The notes under the pieces are model-generated. The model ran no database searches and had not been told where the DNA came from. It saw only the letters and a program-made list of their open reading frames with translations. Shown here one piece after another: positions 16,890-25,630 of a stretch of DNA of 64,000 bases; within the stretch, counting starts at the first letter, position 1, and each line of letters starts with the position of its first letter. Made by a program: the position numbers and the translations under genes. Location of the stretch: contig CAZCNL010000001.1 of the NCBI GenBank assembly GCA_964500435.1, forward strand, positions 310,001-374,000, read 5' to 3'. The stretch is from GWF2-33-9 sp964500435. Lineage in GTDB: Bacteria > Bacteroidota > Ignavibacteria > Kapaibacteriales > UBA2268.

Positions 16890-17114
16890 TTATTTAACAA
16901 TTTTTCTATAAACTGAAATTATTCCTTCCGGACAAATTAATGAACAGTTTAAACATCCTGTGCAATTGTCCTGAACTTTAATGGCATAGTGATAGCCTTT
17001 TAAATTGATTTTGGGTGATAAAGCTAAAGTGCTTTGAGGGCATGAATCTATGCATAGCTCGCATCCTTTGCACTTTTCAATGTCTATTACTATATCACCA
17101 AATGCTTTTGCCAT
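16890..17114 (-). CDS. 2-oxoacid:ferredoxin oxidoreductase, delta subunit (2[4Fe-4S] ferredoxin)
   Basis: A 74-residue ferredoxin with two complete [4Fe-4S] motifs: CKGCELCIDSCP and CTGCLNCSLICP. It is the delta subunit that takes electrons from the alpha/beta core. It leads the operon, with GAGG 5 nt before its ATG. Length and position are normal for KorD/VorD-type subunits. The operon probably supplies reduced ferredoxin or, run in reverse, supports reductive carboxylation; direction cannot be told from sequence. Confidence 0.93.
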   Translation of the reverse strand: MAKAFGDIVIDIEKCKGCELCIDSCPQSTLALSPKINLKGYHYAIKVQDNCTGCLNCSLICPEGIISVYRKIVK

Positions 17115-17251
17115 AAATACCTCGAAATTAATGTATTCGAAAATTCTAAAGTTGTAATTTTAATATTTGCAAATTACTAAATATTAAGTGATTGTAATGT
17201 GAATTAAAATTAATTTTTGTTAATTTTTATGTGTTTAAGTATATTTATAAT

Positions 17252-17276
17252 ATATAAATAACAGAGTTATTTATAT
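17252..17276. repeat. AT-rich inverted repeat between manC and the kor-type operon
   Basis: ATATAAATAAC (17252-17262), loop AGA, GTTATTTATAT (17266-17276): an 11-bp perfect stem. It lies downstream of manC and upstream of the ferredoxin gene, both on minus. It lacks a G/C-rich stem and a T-run, so it is a poor intrinsic terminator. Role unknown. Confidence 0.6.
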
Positions 17277-17319
17277 TTAGGTTTGACTAATTTATTATTA
17301 GATTGATTTGTTTATTGAT

Positions 17320-18456
17320 CTATAACCAATTTGTTTTCCCTTCATAGTTTAATTTTTCAACAATCCGTTTAACCTCTTGAACTCTATCTTTTGGGCATAA
17401 CATTACAGCGTCGTCAGTAACTACTGCAACTATTTTTTTTAAACCAAGTGCAGTTAAAATCATATCTTTATTTTTTGATGTATCATTGATAATTATTGAC
17501 TCGTTTACATCTATAAGCGTTGTATTTCCTTTGATATAATTTTGAGCATCATCAACAGGATAAATTCGTGGTAATGCATCATAAGAACCTAAGTCTTCCC
17601 AAGAAAATGTTGCTTTAGCGACAACAATTTTCTTAGCTTTTTCAAGCAATGCATAATCAATTGAAATATCTGGAAAATTAGAATAAATATTCAAAATTTC
17701 TTTATTTCTTGTTAAATCTGAATCGTAAGGGTTGTTTTTCAAAATATTGGTCATTAACTCTATTTTCTCGCCAATTATCGGATAATAATTTAAAAATTTA
17801 GTATTGAATACATCTAATTTCCAGAAGAACATACCTGAATTCCATAAGAACTTCCGACTGGCAAAGTATTTTGCTGCTGTATCGCTATTTGGCTTCTCGT
17901 GGAAAGATTTAAGTGGCTTTATTTGAATATTTTGGGTGGAGTAATCAAATTCATCTTCAACTTCAATATATCCATAACCAGTTTCTGGACGAACTGGACG
18001 TATGCCTATCGTGGCGAGCACATTATTATATTGCACAAAACGCAGAATTGGTTCCACAGTTTTTGTAAATGCTTCAGTTGGGAAAATACGTTGGTCAGCA
18101 GTTAAAACAGAGACTAAAATATCTGACGGTTGCAAACCTTTTTGTTCAAATCTTGCACTAATTATTGAAGAAGAAAGTGCCAAGCATGGACCAGTATTTC
18201 TTTTTAATGGTTCAGCAATGACATTTTCTTCAGGCAAATTTGGAAGCAAGTTGCGAATTGGTTCTTGCAAATATTGATTAGTAATTATAAATACATTTTC
18301 AACAGGCATCAAAGTTTTTGCACGTTGAATTGCAGCTTCTAATAGAGTTGTTCCATCTTCTTCAAATTTTATTAATTGCTTCGGTTTACTAATTCTACTA
18401 AGAGGCCAAAATCGATTTCCAGAGCCACCGGCCATTATAATTGCTACTTTTTCCAT
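17320..18456 (-). CDS. manC: Mannose-1-phosphate guanylyltransferase
   Basis: A 378-residue nucleotidyltransferase that makes GDP-mannose from mannose-1-phosphate and GTP. The N-terminal signature AGGSGNRFWPLSR with KPKQ (residues 9-27) holds the GTP-binding loop. Later FHEKPNSDTA and FLWNSGMFFW form the sugar site. It ends after about 380 residues and lacks the phosphomannose isomerase domain of AlgA-type bifunctional enzymes. An AGG Shine-Dalgarno precedes the ATG. It is 11 bp downstream of a phosphoglucose/phosphomannose isomerase gene; the two provide mannose-6-phosphate and GDP-mannose, although the phosphomannomutase step is not encoded here. Confidence 0.95.
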   Translation of the reverse strand: MEKVAIIMAGGSGNRFWPLSRISKPKQLIKFEEDGTTLLEAAIQRAKTLMPVENVFIITNQYLQEPIRNLLPNLPEENVIAEPLKRNTGPCLALSSSIISARFEQKGLQPSDILVSVLTADQRIFPTEAFTKTVEPILRFVQYNNVLATIGIRPVRPETGYGYIEVEDEFDYSTQNIQIKPLKSFHEKPNSDTAAKYFASRKFLWNSGMFFWKLDVFNTKFLNYYPIIGEKIELMTNILKNNPYDSDLTRNKEILNIYSNFPDISIDYALLEKAKKIVVAKATFSWEDLGSYDALPRIYPVDDAQNYIKGNTTLIDVNESIIINDTSKNKDMILTALGLKKIVAVVTDDAVMLCPKDRVQEVKRIVEKLNYEGKTNWL

Positions 18457-18467
18457 TTTTTTACCTT

Positions 18468-19541
18468 TTAATTTGAATGATGAGACATTATTTCTTTTAA
18501 CTTTGAAATTAATGGAATTGGTGTTGGGTCTTGATTATTCAAAAGTGCTAAGTAGTAACTAACCCAGTCTGCTAAATAAATTATGTCAAAAAGTCGGGTA
18601 ACAGGATTTTCTTCTATGCTTTCAATAACCTCTACGGTTGGACAAATTGAAGAAAGGAGGTTTTTTGTTGCGTTAATTCTCTCTAAAATTTTAGGATTAT
18701 CATTTTTATCTTTCAAAAAGATGATTGCAGAATTTTCAATTATACTTTTGGGAAATGACCAGGAGTTTATTTCATTATGATTCATTTCGGGTAAAAAATT
18801 GCCAAAGGCTAAATTTTTAGCATTTTCTTGTATTTGTCCTCGCCATCTGAGATTTACAACATCAAGCAAATCATTGCTTGAATATACAACGATTTGTTTG
18901 TTGAAAAGCTTGTTTGCTAATTTTAATGCAATGTTATTTTCATTTATTTCTTTGTAAAGATTCGCTTTATTTTCTAAGAAATCCGCAAGTAATTGTTCTT
19001 CGATAACTTTTTTTGAGATTGTACAAACTTTACAAAAATTAGAAACAATAAAATTTAAAATATTAAAAAACATATAGCCTAACGCAGCTCTTGGTTGATA
19101 GCCCGAAGGTATTTCAATTACGGGATAATTCTTTGATTTACAAATTTCAAGTAAATTACCACCTGATGTTATTCCGAGAATGTGATTTGTGTTATTTTCC
19201 GAATGAGAAAGTGCAGATAAAGTTTCTTCTGTGTTTCCTGAGTATGAAACTGCAATAATCATTGTATTTGAATCAACCCATTTCGGTGGTTTATAGTTAC
19301 GACTTACAAAAATTGGCACTTCAATTTCAGGATGATTGGCTTCAATGTAACTTCTCACTAAATCCCCACTAATAGCAGAACCACCCATTCCTAATATTAG
19401 AATTTTGTTTATTTTATGTGCATTAATTATAGATGGAATTTTCGAAATATTTGCATTAGAAGCTCTTACTTGATGATGGAAATCAATCAATATTTGCCTC
19501 ATTCCTGATTTGTCTAATTCATGATTTAAGATTTCATTCAT
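18468..19541 (-). CDS. Bifunctional phosphoglucose/phosphomannose isomerase
   Basis: A 357-residue SIS-fold isomerase of the archaeal/Bacteroidota Pgi/Pmi family, which interconverts fructose-6-phosphate with glucose-6-phosphate or mannose-6-phosphate. The first SIS domain shows LGMGGSAISGDLVRS and VSRNYKPPKWVDS, with AVSYSGNTEETLSAL as the phosphate-binding Ser/Thr loop. The second domain contains NLAFGNFLPEMNHNEI, where the His/Glu residues of the active site are expected. A tight pair with manC supports a role in mannose supply. Upstream there is a TAATTTTCG sequence that may be part of its promoter. Confidence 0.92.
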   Translation of the reverse strand: MNEILNHELDKSGMRQILIDFHHQVRASNANISKIPSIINAHKINKILILGMGGSAISGDLVRSYIEANHPEIEVPIFVSRNYKPPKWVDSNTMIIAVSYSGNTEETLSALSHSENNTNHILGITSGGNLLEICKSKNYPVIEIPSGYQPRAALGYMFFNILNFIVSNFCKVCTISKKVIEEQLLADFLENKANLYKEINENNIALKLANKLFNKQIVVYSSNDLLDVVNLRWRGQIQENAKNLAFGNFLPEMNHNEINSWSFPKSIIENSAIIFLKDKNDNPKILERINATKNLLSSICPTVEVIESIEENPVTRLFDIIYLADWVSYYLALLNNQDPTPIPLISKLKEIMSHHSN

Positions 19542-19700
19542 TTCTTACACTTTTGATATTTTTAAATAATCGAAAATTACGAAAAAAAAATTCAAAAAGG
19601 AAATTGTCGCATTAAATATGCCCCTTTTCCTGCAATCATCAACTTATTGATATTCACGAATTAGACTATTATTAAGAGTAAATTTTACTTAAATCTTATT

Positions 19701-22529
19701 TTATTTTTGGATTAGCAAAGGGACAGTAGAAATATTATTTCCAATGTTAAATTTAATGTAATAAAAACCTTGTGCAATATTCGTTAAGTCAAAGTGTCGA
19801 AGATATTTACCTTTATCGAGAGTATCCGATAATAAATCCATCACTTTACGTCCAAGCATATCATATAATTGCAAACTTATTCTTGACTTAGCTTGAAGTT
19901 GTAAAACAACGTTAAGTTGTTGGTTATTGTTTAGTGGATTAGGAAAAATTTCGACTATTTTGCTTTCTTCAATTTCCAAATTGTAATTACCCTTTATTAA
20001 ATTCGAATTATCAGCATATTGTTGAATTTCGCCAATAGAGTTTTGTAATTCCTCTATAGTTGAATTTGCAAACAATGCAAAACAAATTCTAACAGTATCC
20101 TTCAAGCCAAGATAAATTGGACCTGCTGATATTACATTGGATATGTCTGTAATTGATGATGAATCCCTTCCAATACCTGATTTCAAAAAACGCAATTTTT
20201 CAGCTTTAGTAAAACCATCCCACACTCCTGGATTATCTTCACTATGACCATCATTATCAATTGCCCAAAAATTTACTGGAAAATCAGAAATCATTTTAAT
20301 TCCAATTTTTGGTAAAGAATCAACTGATATGTTTTTCACAACAGCAAATTGTAAATTTTTATCCCAATAGGTCAAATTGTCTACTCCTGAAATCCCGATA
20401 TCCCAATCAAAATAAAGTCCAATAAATACGCTATCTTGAATTTTATTTTTGTTATTAATAATATCATATATTGAATATATTACATTATCTGGTTTTTTTG
20501 GCTGAATTATTGTCTGTTTCACTGAAATATGTGGTGTAGCATCTTGTATGAGGATATTATCTGTGAAAAAAGCTTGCCCAGCCAATAAAAGAGGGTTTGC
20601 TAATGGCAAATAATTTAGATACTCCACGGGAACAAATGACCTATCTTGGTTCATTTGTCCTTCATTTCGTGCAACGTCTGCCAATAAAGTATCTGAGGAA
20701 ATCATTAATGAACCTTCGTATAACACATTGGCACTATTTTTATAGATAAAGCCAACTCCTTGCTCGTTAAATGGATAATCGTTAAATCCGATATTTCCTT
20801 TGCTATTAAAAGTTGTAGTAATGAAATTATTATTGAAATTCAAATATGAAGGATTTACGAATAATTTTGATATGCTCCTTGTTATTAATGTATCACCATC
20901 ATAAAATGTGAATTCAAATTCAATTTTTTCATCAAAAGTATTAAAATTTGGCAATTTAAATGCAAAAACATTTTTCAATTTTACTTCAACATTTGTTAAA
21001 AACAGTCCATATTCAATTACTTTGGGATTAAAAGTAATATCTGAGTTTCCTAATGCTCGAACGTAAATTCTCAAGTTATTAATATCATTTAAGTTATTTG
21101 CAAAATTTAAATTTATTGAGCAATTTTCATTATTTTCGAAAATTAAATTATTGTTCCCATCATTAAAATCAATCGATTTTACTAAAATATGTTTTGGGAA
21201 TAAAGATGTTACTGCTTTCAAAGCGTTTACTCGACCAGTACCTAATTTTCCGACAAAATCTGGATTTAAAGAATCAATATTATCTGTTGTTGCAATTAAA
21301 TGCTCAGCAACTTGTAAAGCAGAATATTCTGGATGTACCATACGAATCATAGCGGCAACACCAGTTGCAATTGGTGAAGCCATTGAAGTTCCCATCATTT
21401 TTTGATATTCATTTGTTGGTACTGTTGAAATTATATCAATTCCAGGTGCTGTAACATCAACTGAATAATTGTAATTTGAAAAAAATGCTCGTGTGTCATT
21501 GCTGTCCGTAGCTGCAACTGAAACAACTCCGTCATAAGCTGCGGGGTAAAATGGAGTATCTGCATTATTATTACCTGCGGCTGCAACGACAGTTGCTCCC
21601 AAATTTATTACTAAATTGATTACTTCTTGTTCAGTTGTTGATTTTGAAGTTCCGCCCCAGGAACAATTTATTACTTTAGCCCCCATTTTTGAAGCATATA
21701 ACAATCCTTCATAAGTGTTTGCAAGTGATGTATTATAGGAATAATCTCCACCCACTTTTACAGGAAGAATTTTTATCGAATCACACATTCCAGCAATTCC
21801 GATTGTATTATTTATTGTTGCAGCAATAGTTCCAGAAACGTGTGTCCCGTGAGGATGAGCAGGAAAAGGATCATTATCTTGACCTGTTGAGTCGCTTGAT
21901 AGAAAATCCCAACCATGCCAATCATCAACAAATCCATTTCCATCATCATCTATTCCATTTGTACGCTTGTCATTACCATTTTCATCTATTCCGTCTTCGC
22001 CGGGGTTAATCCATATGCTGTTTGATAAATCAATATGTGTGTAATCTACACCTGTATCAACGACTCCGACCAAAACAAAAGATTTAATTTTTATAGAATC
22101 CCAGGCATCTGTTATTTTCACTAAGTTCATATAATATTGTTCATTAAACAACGAATCATTTGGAATATTGCAAATATTTCTTTCAGGATATGGTTCAACA
22201 TATTCAAAATAATTAGTTTCTTCTAATGCTTTTATTAATTTATTTTTGTTTATTTTAGATTCATAAGTTAATAATTTAACTCGACTTAATGAATTTGATA
22301 TTGATTGAATTTTAGGATAATTTTTTTTGCTTTTTTGTTCATCAAAATTCAATAATTTTGGATTCATTAATTGTTTGAGTGAATAATTTGAAAAAAAATT
22401 ACTTAATTCAATTTTCAAATTATCTGTTTTAACTTTTACAATTAAACTATCTGTTTTAGCCAATGAAATTGATATTTGAATAAATATTAATAAAAAAACA
22501 AAGGAAATGATTTGTATAAAGTTTTTCAT
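19701..22529 (-). CDS. T9SS-exported subtilisin-like serine protease
   Basis: A 942-residue S8 family protease. A signal peptide (1-24) is followed by a propeptide-like region, then the catalytic domain with Asp158 (VVDTGVD), His227 (HGTHVSG) and Ser382 (GTSMASP). Before the His is an Asp/Asn-rich insert (NGIDDDGNGFVDDWHGWDF) of the kind that binds Ca2+ in related proteases. From about 440 to 860 are beta-rich domains of unknown type. The last 80 residues are a T9SS sorting domain (VEIFPNPLNNNQQ, LYDMLGRKVMDLL, GFYYIKFNIG). It should be secreted or surface-attached. A divergent peptidase gene starts 78 bp away. Confidence 0.93.
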   Translation of the reverse strand: MKNFIQIISFVFLLIFIQISISLAKTDSLIVKVKTDNLKIELSNFFSNYSLKQLMNPKLLNFDEQKSKKNYPKIQSISNSLSRVKLLTYESKINKNKLIKALEETNYFEYVEPYPERNICNIPNDSLFNEQYYMNLVKITDAWDSIKIKSFVLVGVVDTGVDYTHIDLSNSIWINPGEDGIDENGNDKRTNGIDDDGNGFVDDWHGWDFLSSDSTGQDNDPFPAHPHGTHVSGTIAATINNTIGIAGMCDSIKILPVKVGGDYSYNTSLANTYEGLLYASKMGAKVINCSWGGTSKSTTEQEVINLVINLGATVVAAAGNNNADTPFYPAAYDGVVSVAATDSNDTRAFFSNYNYSVDVTAPGIDIISTVPTNEYQKMMGTSMASPIATGVAAMIRMVHPEYSALQVAEHLIATTDNIDSLNPDFVGKLGTGRVNALKAVTSLFPKHILVKSIDFNDGNNNLIFENNENCSINLNFANNLNDINNLRIYVRALGNSDITFNPKVIEYGLFLTNVEVKLKNVFAFKLPNFNTFDEKIEFEFTFYDGDTLITRSISKLFVNPSYLNFNNNFITTTFNSKGNIGFNDYPFNEQGVGFIYKNSANVLYEGSLMISSDTLLADVARNEGQMNQDRSFVPVEYLNYLPLANPLLLAGQAFFTDNILIQDATPHISVKQTIIQPKKPDNVIYSIYDIINNKNKIQDSVFIGLYFDWDIGISGVDNLTYWDKNLQFAVVKNISVDSLPKIGIKMISDFPVNFWAIDNDGHSEDNPGVWDGFTKAEKLRFLKSGIGRDSSSITDISNVISAGPIYLGLKDTVRICFALFANSTIEELQNSIGEIQQYADNSNLIKGNYNLEIEESKIVEIFPNPLNNNQQLNVVLQLQAKSRISLQLYDMLGRKVMDLLSDTLDKGKYLRHFDLTNIAQGFYYIKFNIGNNISTVPLLIQK

Positions 22530-22576
22530 TTTATTTTAATTTTAATTAATTTTAAATAACGAATAAGAATTTGTTA

Positions 22577-22584
22577 TAATTTTG
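22577..22584 (+). promoter_or_regulatory. -7-like element TAATTTTG before the M2-like peptidase gene
   Basis: TAnnTTTG match ending 23 nt before the ATG at 22608. An AAAGGA follows in the leader as a possible Shine-Dalgarno. Confidence 0.5.
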
Positions 22585-22607
22585 TTTTTATAAATAAAGG
22601 ATTTTTT

Positions 22608-24329
22608 ATGAAAATAATTACAATCACTCTCATTGTTTTTTCGTTGATGTTTTTTATCTCTTGTAATTCTAGTAAGAAGACAGGAGAAGCAAACCCAGAG
22701 GAAATAAAGAAAATGGAAAAAGAATTAAGAACATTAATCGACAATTTTGTCCGAGATTATCAACCAGTCGAAGAAATGGCAAATTTAGCATATTGGAAAG
22801 CTGCTAATAATTCGAATGATTCAAATTGGGCTGAATTTGCAAAATATGATATGCTAATGAATTCCAAATTATCGAACAGAACAATTTTCGCTGAATTGAA
22901 AAAAATCAAAGAATCTGGTTTTATCAATAACCCAGTTTTAAAGCAAGAAATGAACATCTTGTACAACTCGATGCTCGGAAAGCAAGCAGATACAACACTT
23001 TTGAATGAAATTTCGAAAATGACTTCACAAATTGAACAAAAATTTTCGAATTTTCGAGCGGAATATAAAGGAAAACAATTATCAGATAATGATGTCGAAG
23101 AGTTTTTAAAAACCTCAACTAACTCCGCAGATTTGGAAAATGTTTGGACTGCTCAAAAAAAAATTGGAACAGTAGTCGCCGAAGATATTATCAAATTAGT
23201 TAAATTAAGAAATAAACTTGCCAAAGGTCTTGGATTCAATAATTATCACGAAATGTCTTTAACACTAAGTGATCAAAATCCACAAGATGTTTCAGCACTT
23301 TTCGATGAATTAGATAAACTTACATCTAATTCATTTATTGAGGTAAAAAAAGAAATTGATTCTGTTCTTTCTTCACGGTTAAAAATTAAACCTGATGAAA
23401 TGATGCCTTGGCATTATCAAAACAGATTTTTCCAAGAAGCACCAAAAATTTATTCAGTTGATTTAGATAAGTATTACAAAAAACAAAATATCGTTAAATT
23501 AGCAGAAGAATTTTATTCCGGAATAGGCCTTCCAATTGATGATATTGTTGCTAAAAGTGATTTGTTCGAAAGAAAAAATAAAAATCAGCACGCTTTTTGC
23601 ATCGATATAAATAGAAATACAAAAGATGTCCGAGTCCTTTGCAACATTAAACCTAATGAAAGCTGGATGGGAACAATGCTTCACGAAAATGGCCATGCTT
23701 TATATGAAAAACATCTTGGAGACAATTTACCTTGGCTTTTGAAACAACCTGCACATATTTTCACTACTGAAGCAGTTGCAATGTTTTTCGGTCGATTATC
23801 TACCAATCCACTTTGGATGGAGGATATGAAAATTATTGATTCTAAAGCAAGAGAATCAATTCAAGAAACATCTGCTAAAATTTTAAGATTGCAACAATTA
23901 GTATTTAGTAGATGGGCACAAGTTATGTATAGATTTGAAAAATCAATGTACGAAAACCCTGATCAAGACTTAAACAAATTATGGTGGGATTTAGTTGAAA
24001 AATATCAGATGATAAAAAGACCTACGGATCGTAATGCTCCTGATTGGGCTACGAAAATTCATATTGCAACAAGTCCTTGCTATTATCATAACTATCTATT
24101 AGGCGAACTTTTTGCATCGCAAATGTATTACTACATTGCAAATAAAATTTACAATAAACCAGAAGACATTAACCAAAGTTTTGTTGGCAATAAAAAAGTT
24201 GGAGATTTCTTCATTAATAATGTATTTGCCGTCGGTGCAAAATACTACTGGAATGATATGATTGAAAAAGCAACTGGCGAAAAATTAACTGCAAAATACT
24301 TTGCCAAACAATTCGTAAATTCTAATTAA
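22608..24329 (+). CDS. M2 family (ACE-like) peptidyl-dipeptidase, lipoprotein
   Basis: A 573-residue zinc metallopeptidase of the M2 (angiotensin-converting enzyme) type. The signal sequence ends in a lipobox FISC with Cys19, so the protein should be anchored in the envelope. The zinc motif is H359-E-N-G-H363, with the third ligand Glu388 in TTEAVAMFFG, 29 residues downstream of the first His (28 in mammalian ACE). The GTMLHENGHALYE and SPCYYHNYLLGELFASQ blocks fit bacterial M2 relatives. It probably removes dipeptides from peptide C-termini in periplasmic peptide use. It is a single gene with its own promoter element and terminator. Confidence 0.9.
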   Translation: MKIITITLIVFSLMFFISCNSSKKTGEANPEEIKKMEKELRTLIDNFVRDYQPVEEMANLAYWKAANNSNDSNWAEFAKYDMLMNSKLSNRTIFAELKKIKESGFINNPVLKQEMNILYNSMLGKQADTTLLNEISKMTSQIEQKFSNFRAEYKGKQLSDNDVEEFLKTSTNSADLENVWTAQKKIGTVVAEDIIKLVKLRNKLAKGLGFNNYHEMSLTLSDQNPQDVSALFDELDKLTSNSFIEVKKEIDSVLSSRLKIKPDEMMPWHYQNRFFQEAPKIYSVDLDKYYKKQNIVKLAEEFYSGIGLPIDDIVAKSDLFERKNKNQHAFCIDINRNTKDVRVLCNIKPNESWMGTMLHENGHALYEKHLGDNLPWLLKQPAHIFTTEAVAMFFGRLSTNPLWMEDMKIIDSKARESIQETSAKILRLQQLVFSRWAQVMYRFEKSMYENPDQDLNKLWWDLVEKYQMIKRPTDRNAPDWATKIHIATSPCYYHNYLLGELFASQMYYYIANKIYNKPEDINQSFVGNKKVGDFFINNVFAVGAKYYWNDMIEKATGEKLTAKYFAKQFVNSN

Positions 24330-24344
24330 TTTGAAAAAAAACAT

Positions 24345-24382
24345 AAAAAAAGAGGTTGTCTTTAATAGGCAACCTCTTTTTT
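24345..24382. terminator. Bidirectional terminator between the peptidase and slipin genes
   Basis: AAAAAGAGGTTG (24347-24358) pairs with CAACCTCTTTTT (24370-24381). A- and T-runs flank it on both sides, serving both convergent genes. Its left arm repeats that of the terminator at 14403-14435. Confidence 0.9.
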
Positions 24383-24398
24383 ATTCTGTAAAATTTGT

Positions 24399-25151
24399 TT
24401 AAGCTTTATTGTCATTCTTTTTTAAAAATGCTTCGATTATGTCGACCGGAACAGGGAATACTATAGTCGAATTCTTTTCAGTAGCAATATCAGCAAGAGT
24501 TTGCAGATAACGTAATTGCAAAGCTATTGGATGTTCTTCGATAGTATGAGCGGCATCTGTCAACTTTTGTGCTGCTTGGAATTCACCCTCGGCAGTGATA
24601 ATTTTCGACCTTCTTTCTCTTTCAGCTTCTGCTTGACGTGCCATTGCTCTTTGCATTTCTGCTGGTAAATCAATTTGCTTTAATTCGACAGCTGTAACTT
24701 TTACACCCCATGGTTCTGTGCTATCATCAATAATTTTCTGCAATTCATGATTTATTTTTTCACGTGAGGACAAGATTTCATCTAAATCACTTTGTCCCAG
24801 GATACTTCTCAACGTCGTTTGTGAAATTTGATTAGTAGCGTATAAATAGTTTTCGACTTCTACAACTGCTTTATCAGGATAAACTACTTTAAAGTATAAT
24901 ACAGCATTAACTTTTATTGAGATGTTATCTTTTGTAATTACGTCCTGTGGTTCAATATCCATTGTTATAGTTCTCAAAGAAACTTTTACCATCCTATCAA
25001 TAAATGGAATAAGTAAAAATAAACCTGGACCTTTGAAACCTATAAGTCTTCCTAAACGAAAAACAACTGCCCTTTCGTACTCTGTAGCAATTTTTACCGT
25101 TGAAAAAAATAAAAATACTAAAACAACAATTAGTATAAGTGTACCTTCCAC
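24399..25151 (-). CDS. SPFH/stomatin-like slipin family membrane protein
   Basis: A 250-residue slipin. One N-terminal membrane segment is followed by the SPFH domain (ATEYERAVVFRLGRLIGFKGPGLFLLIPFID), the RTITMDIEPQDVITKDNI strand and a coiled coil ending in AMARQAEAERERRSKIITAEGE. These proteins form membrane microdomain cages and often work with NfeD-type partners, but no NfeD gene is adjacent. The start is GTG at 25151 with GGAGG 4 nt upstream, which decides it; no nearby ATG fits. The mscL gene is upstream on the same strand. Confidence 0.93.
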   Translation of the reverse strand: MEGTLILIVVLVFLFFSTVKIATEYERAVVFRLGRLIGFKGPGLFLLIPFIDRMVKVSLRTITMDIEPQDVITKDNISIKVNAVLYFKVVYPDKAVVEVENYLYATNQISQTTLRSILGQSDLDEILSSREKINHELQKIIDDSTEPWGVKVTAVELKQIDLPAEMQRAMARQAEAERERRSKIITAEGEFQAAQKLTDAAHTIEEHPIALQLRYLQTLADIATEKNSTIVFPVPVDIIEAFLKKNDNKA

Positions 25152-25211
25152 TTTTCCTCCAAAGTTTTAATAAAAAAAGCAATTTACTAAATTTTACTCT
25201 AATAAATTAAT

Positions 25212-25613
25212 TTATTTTGATTTTAATAAATCTCTTATTTCTGTCAACAATAATTCTTCTTTGGTTGGTTCGGGTAAAACGGGTTGTACTTCTTTTTCTT
25301 TCTTTTTTAAGGAATTAATAGCTTTTATGAAAAGGAATACAGCAAAGGCAATTATGAGAAAATCTATAGTAATTTGAATAAAATTACCATAATTTAAAGT
25401 AACTGCAGCTTTTTCATCAATTGCCTCTTTAAGAACAATTTTAAGGTCTTTAAAATCCATACCGCCAAGAAGCAGTCCCAGAGGTGGCATTAAAATATCC
25501 CCTACGAAACTGCTAACAATTTTACCAAAGGCGGAACCAATTATGATTCCGATTGCCATATCAACGACATTTCCTTTGATAGCAAATGTTTTAAATTCGT
25601 TAATTAAACCCAT
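25212..25613 (-). CDS. mscL: Large-conductance mechanosensitive channel
   Basis: A 133-residue MscL that opens under membrane tension to release solutes during osmotic downshock. The N-terminal amphipathic helix (LINEFKTFAIKGNVVDMAIG), the pore helix with GIIIGSAFGKIVSSFVGDI, and MPPLGLLLGG are all present, then the second helix IDFLIIAFAVFLFIKAIN and a charged C-terminal bundle. Length is typical. An AGGAGGG Shine-Dalgarno stands before the ATG. It lies 17 bp after the exported EEP-fold gene and 60 bp before the slipin gene. Confidence 0.97.
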   Translation of the reverse strand: MGLINEFKTFAIKGNVVDMAIGIIIGSAFGKIVSSFVGDILMPPLGLLLGGMDFKDLKIVLKEAIDEKAAVTLNYGNFIQITIDFLIIAFAVFLFIKAINSLKKKEKEVQPVLPEPTKEELLLTEIRDLLKSK

Positions 25614-25630
25614 AAAACCCTCCTATTAAT

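Noticed and set aside
19576..19650. Possible terminator AGGAAA...TTTCCT downstream of the first subtilase gene
   Set aside because: Only about six paired bases with a long loop of over 20 nt; T-run exists but the hairpin is too weak to support.
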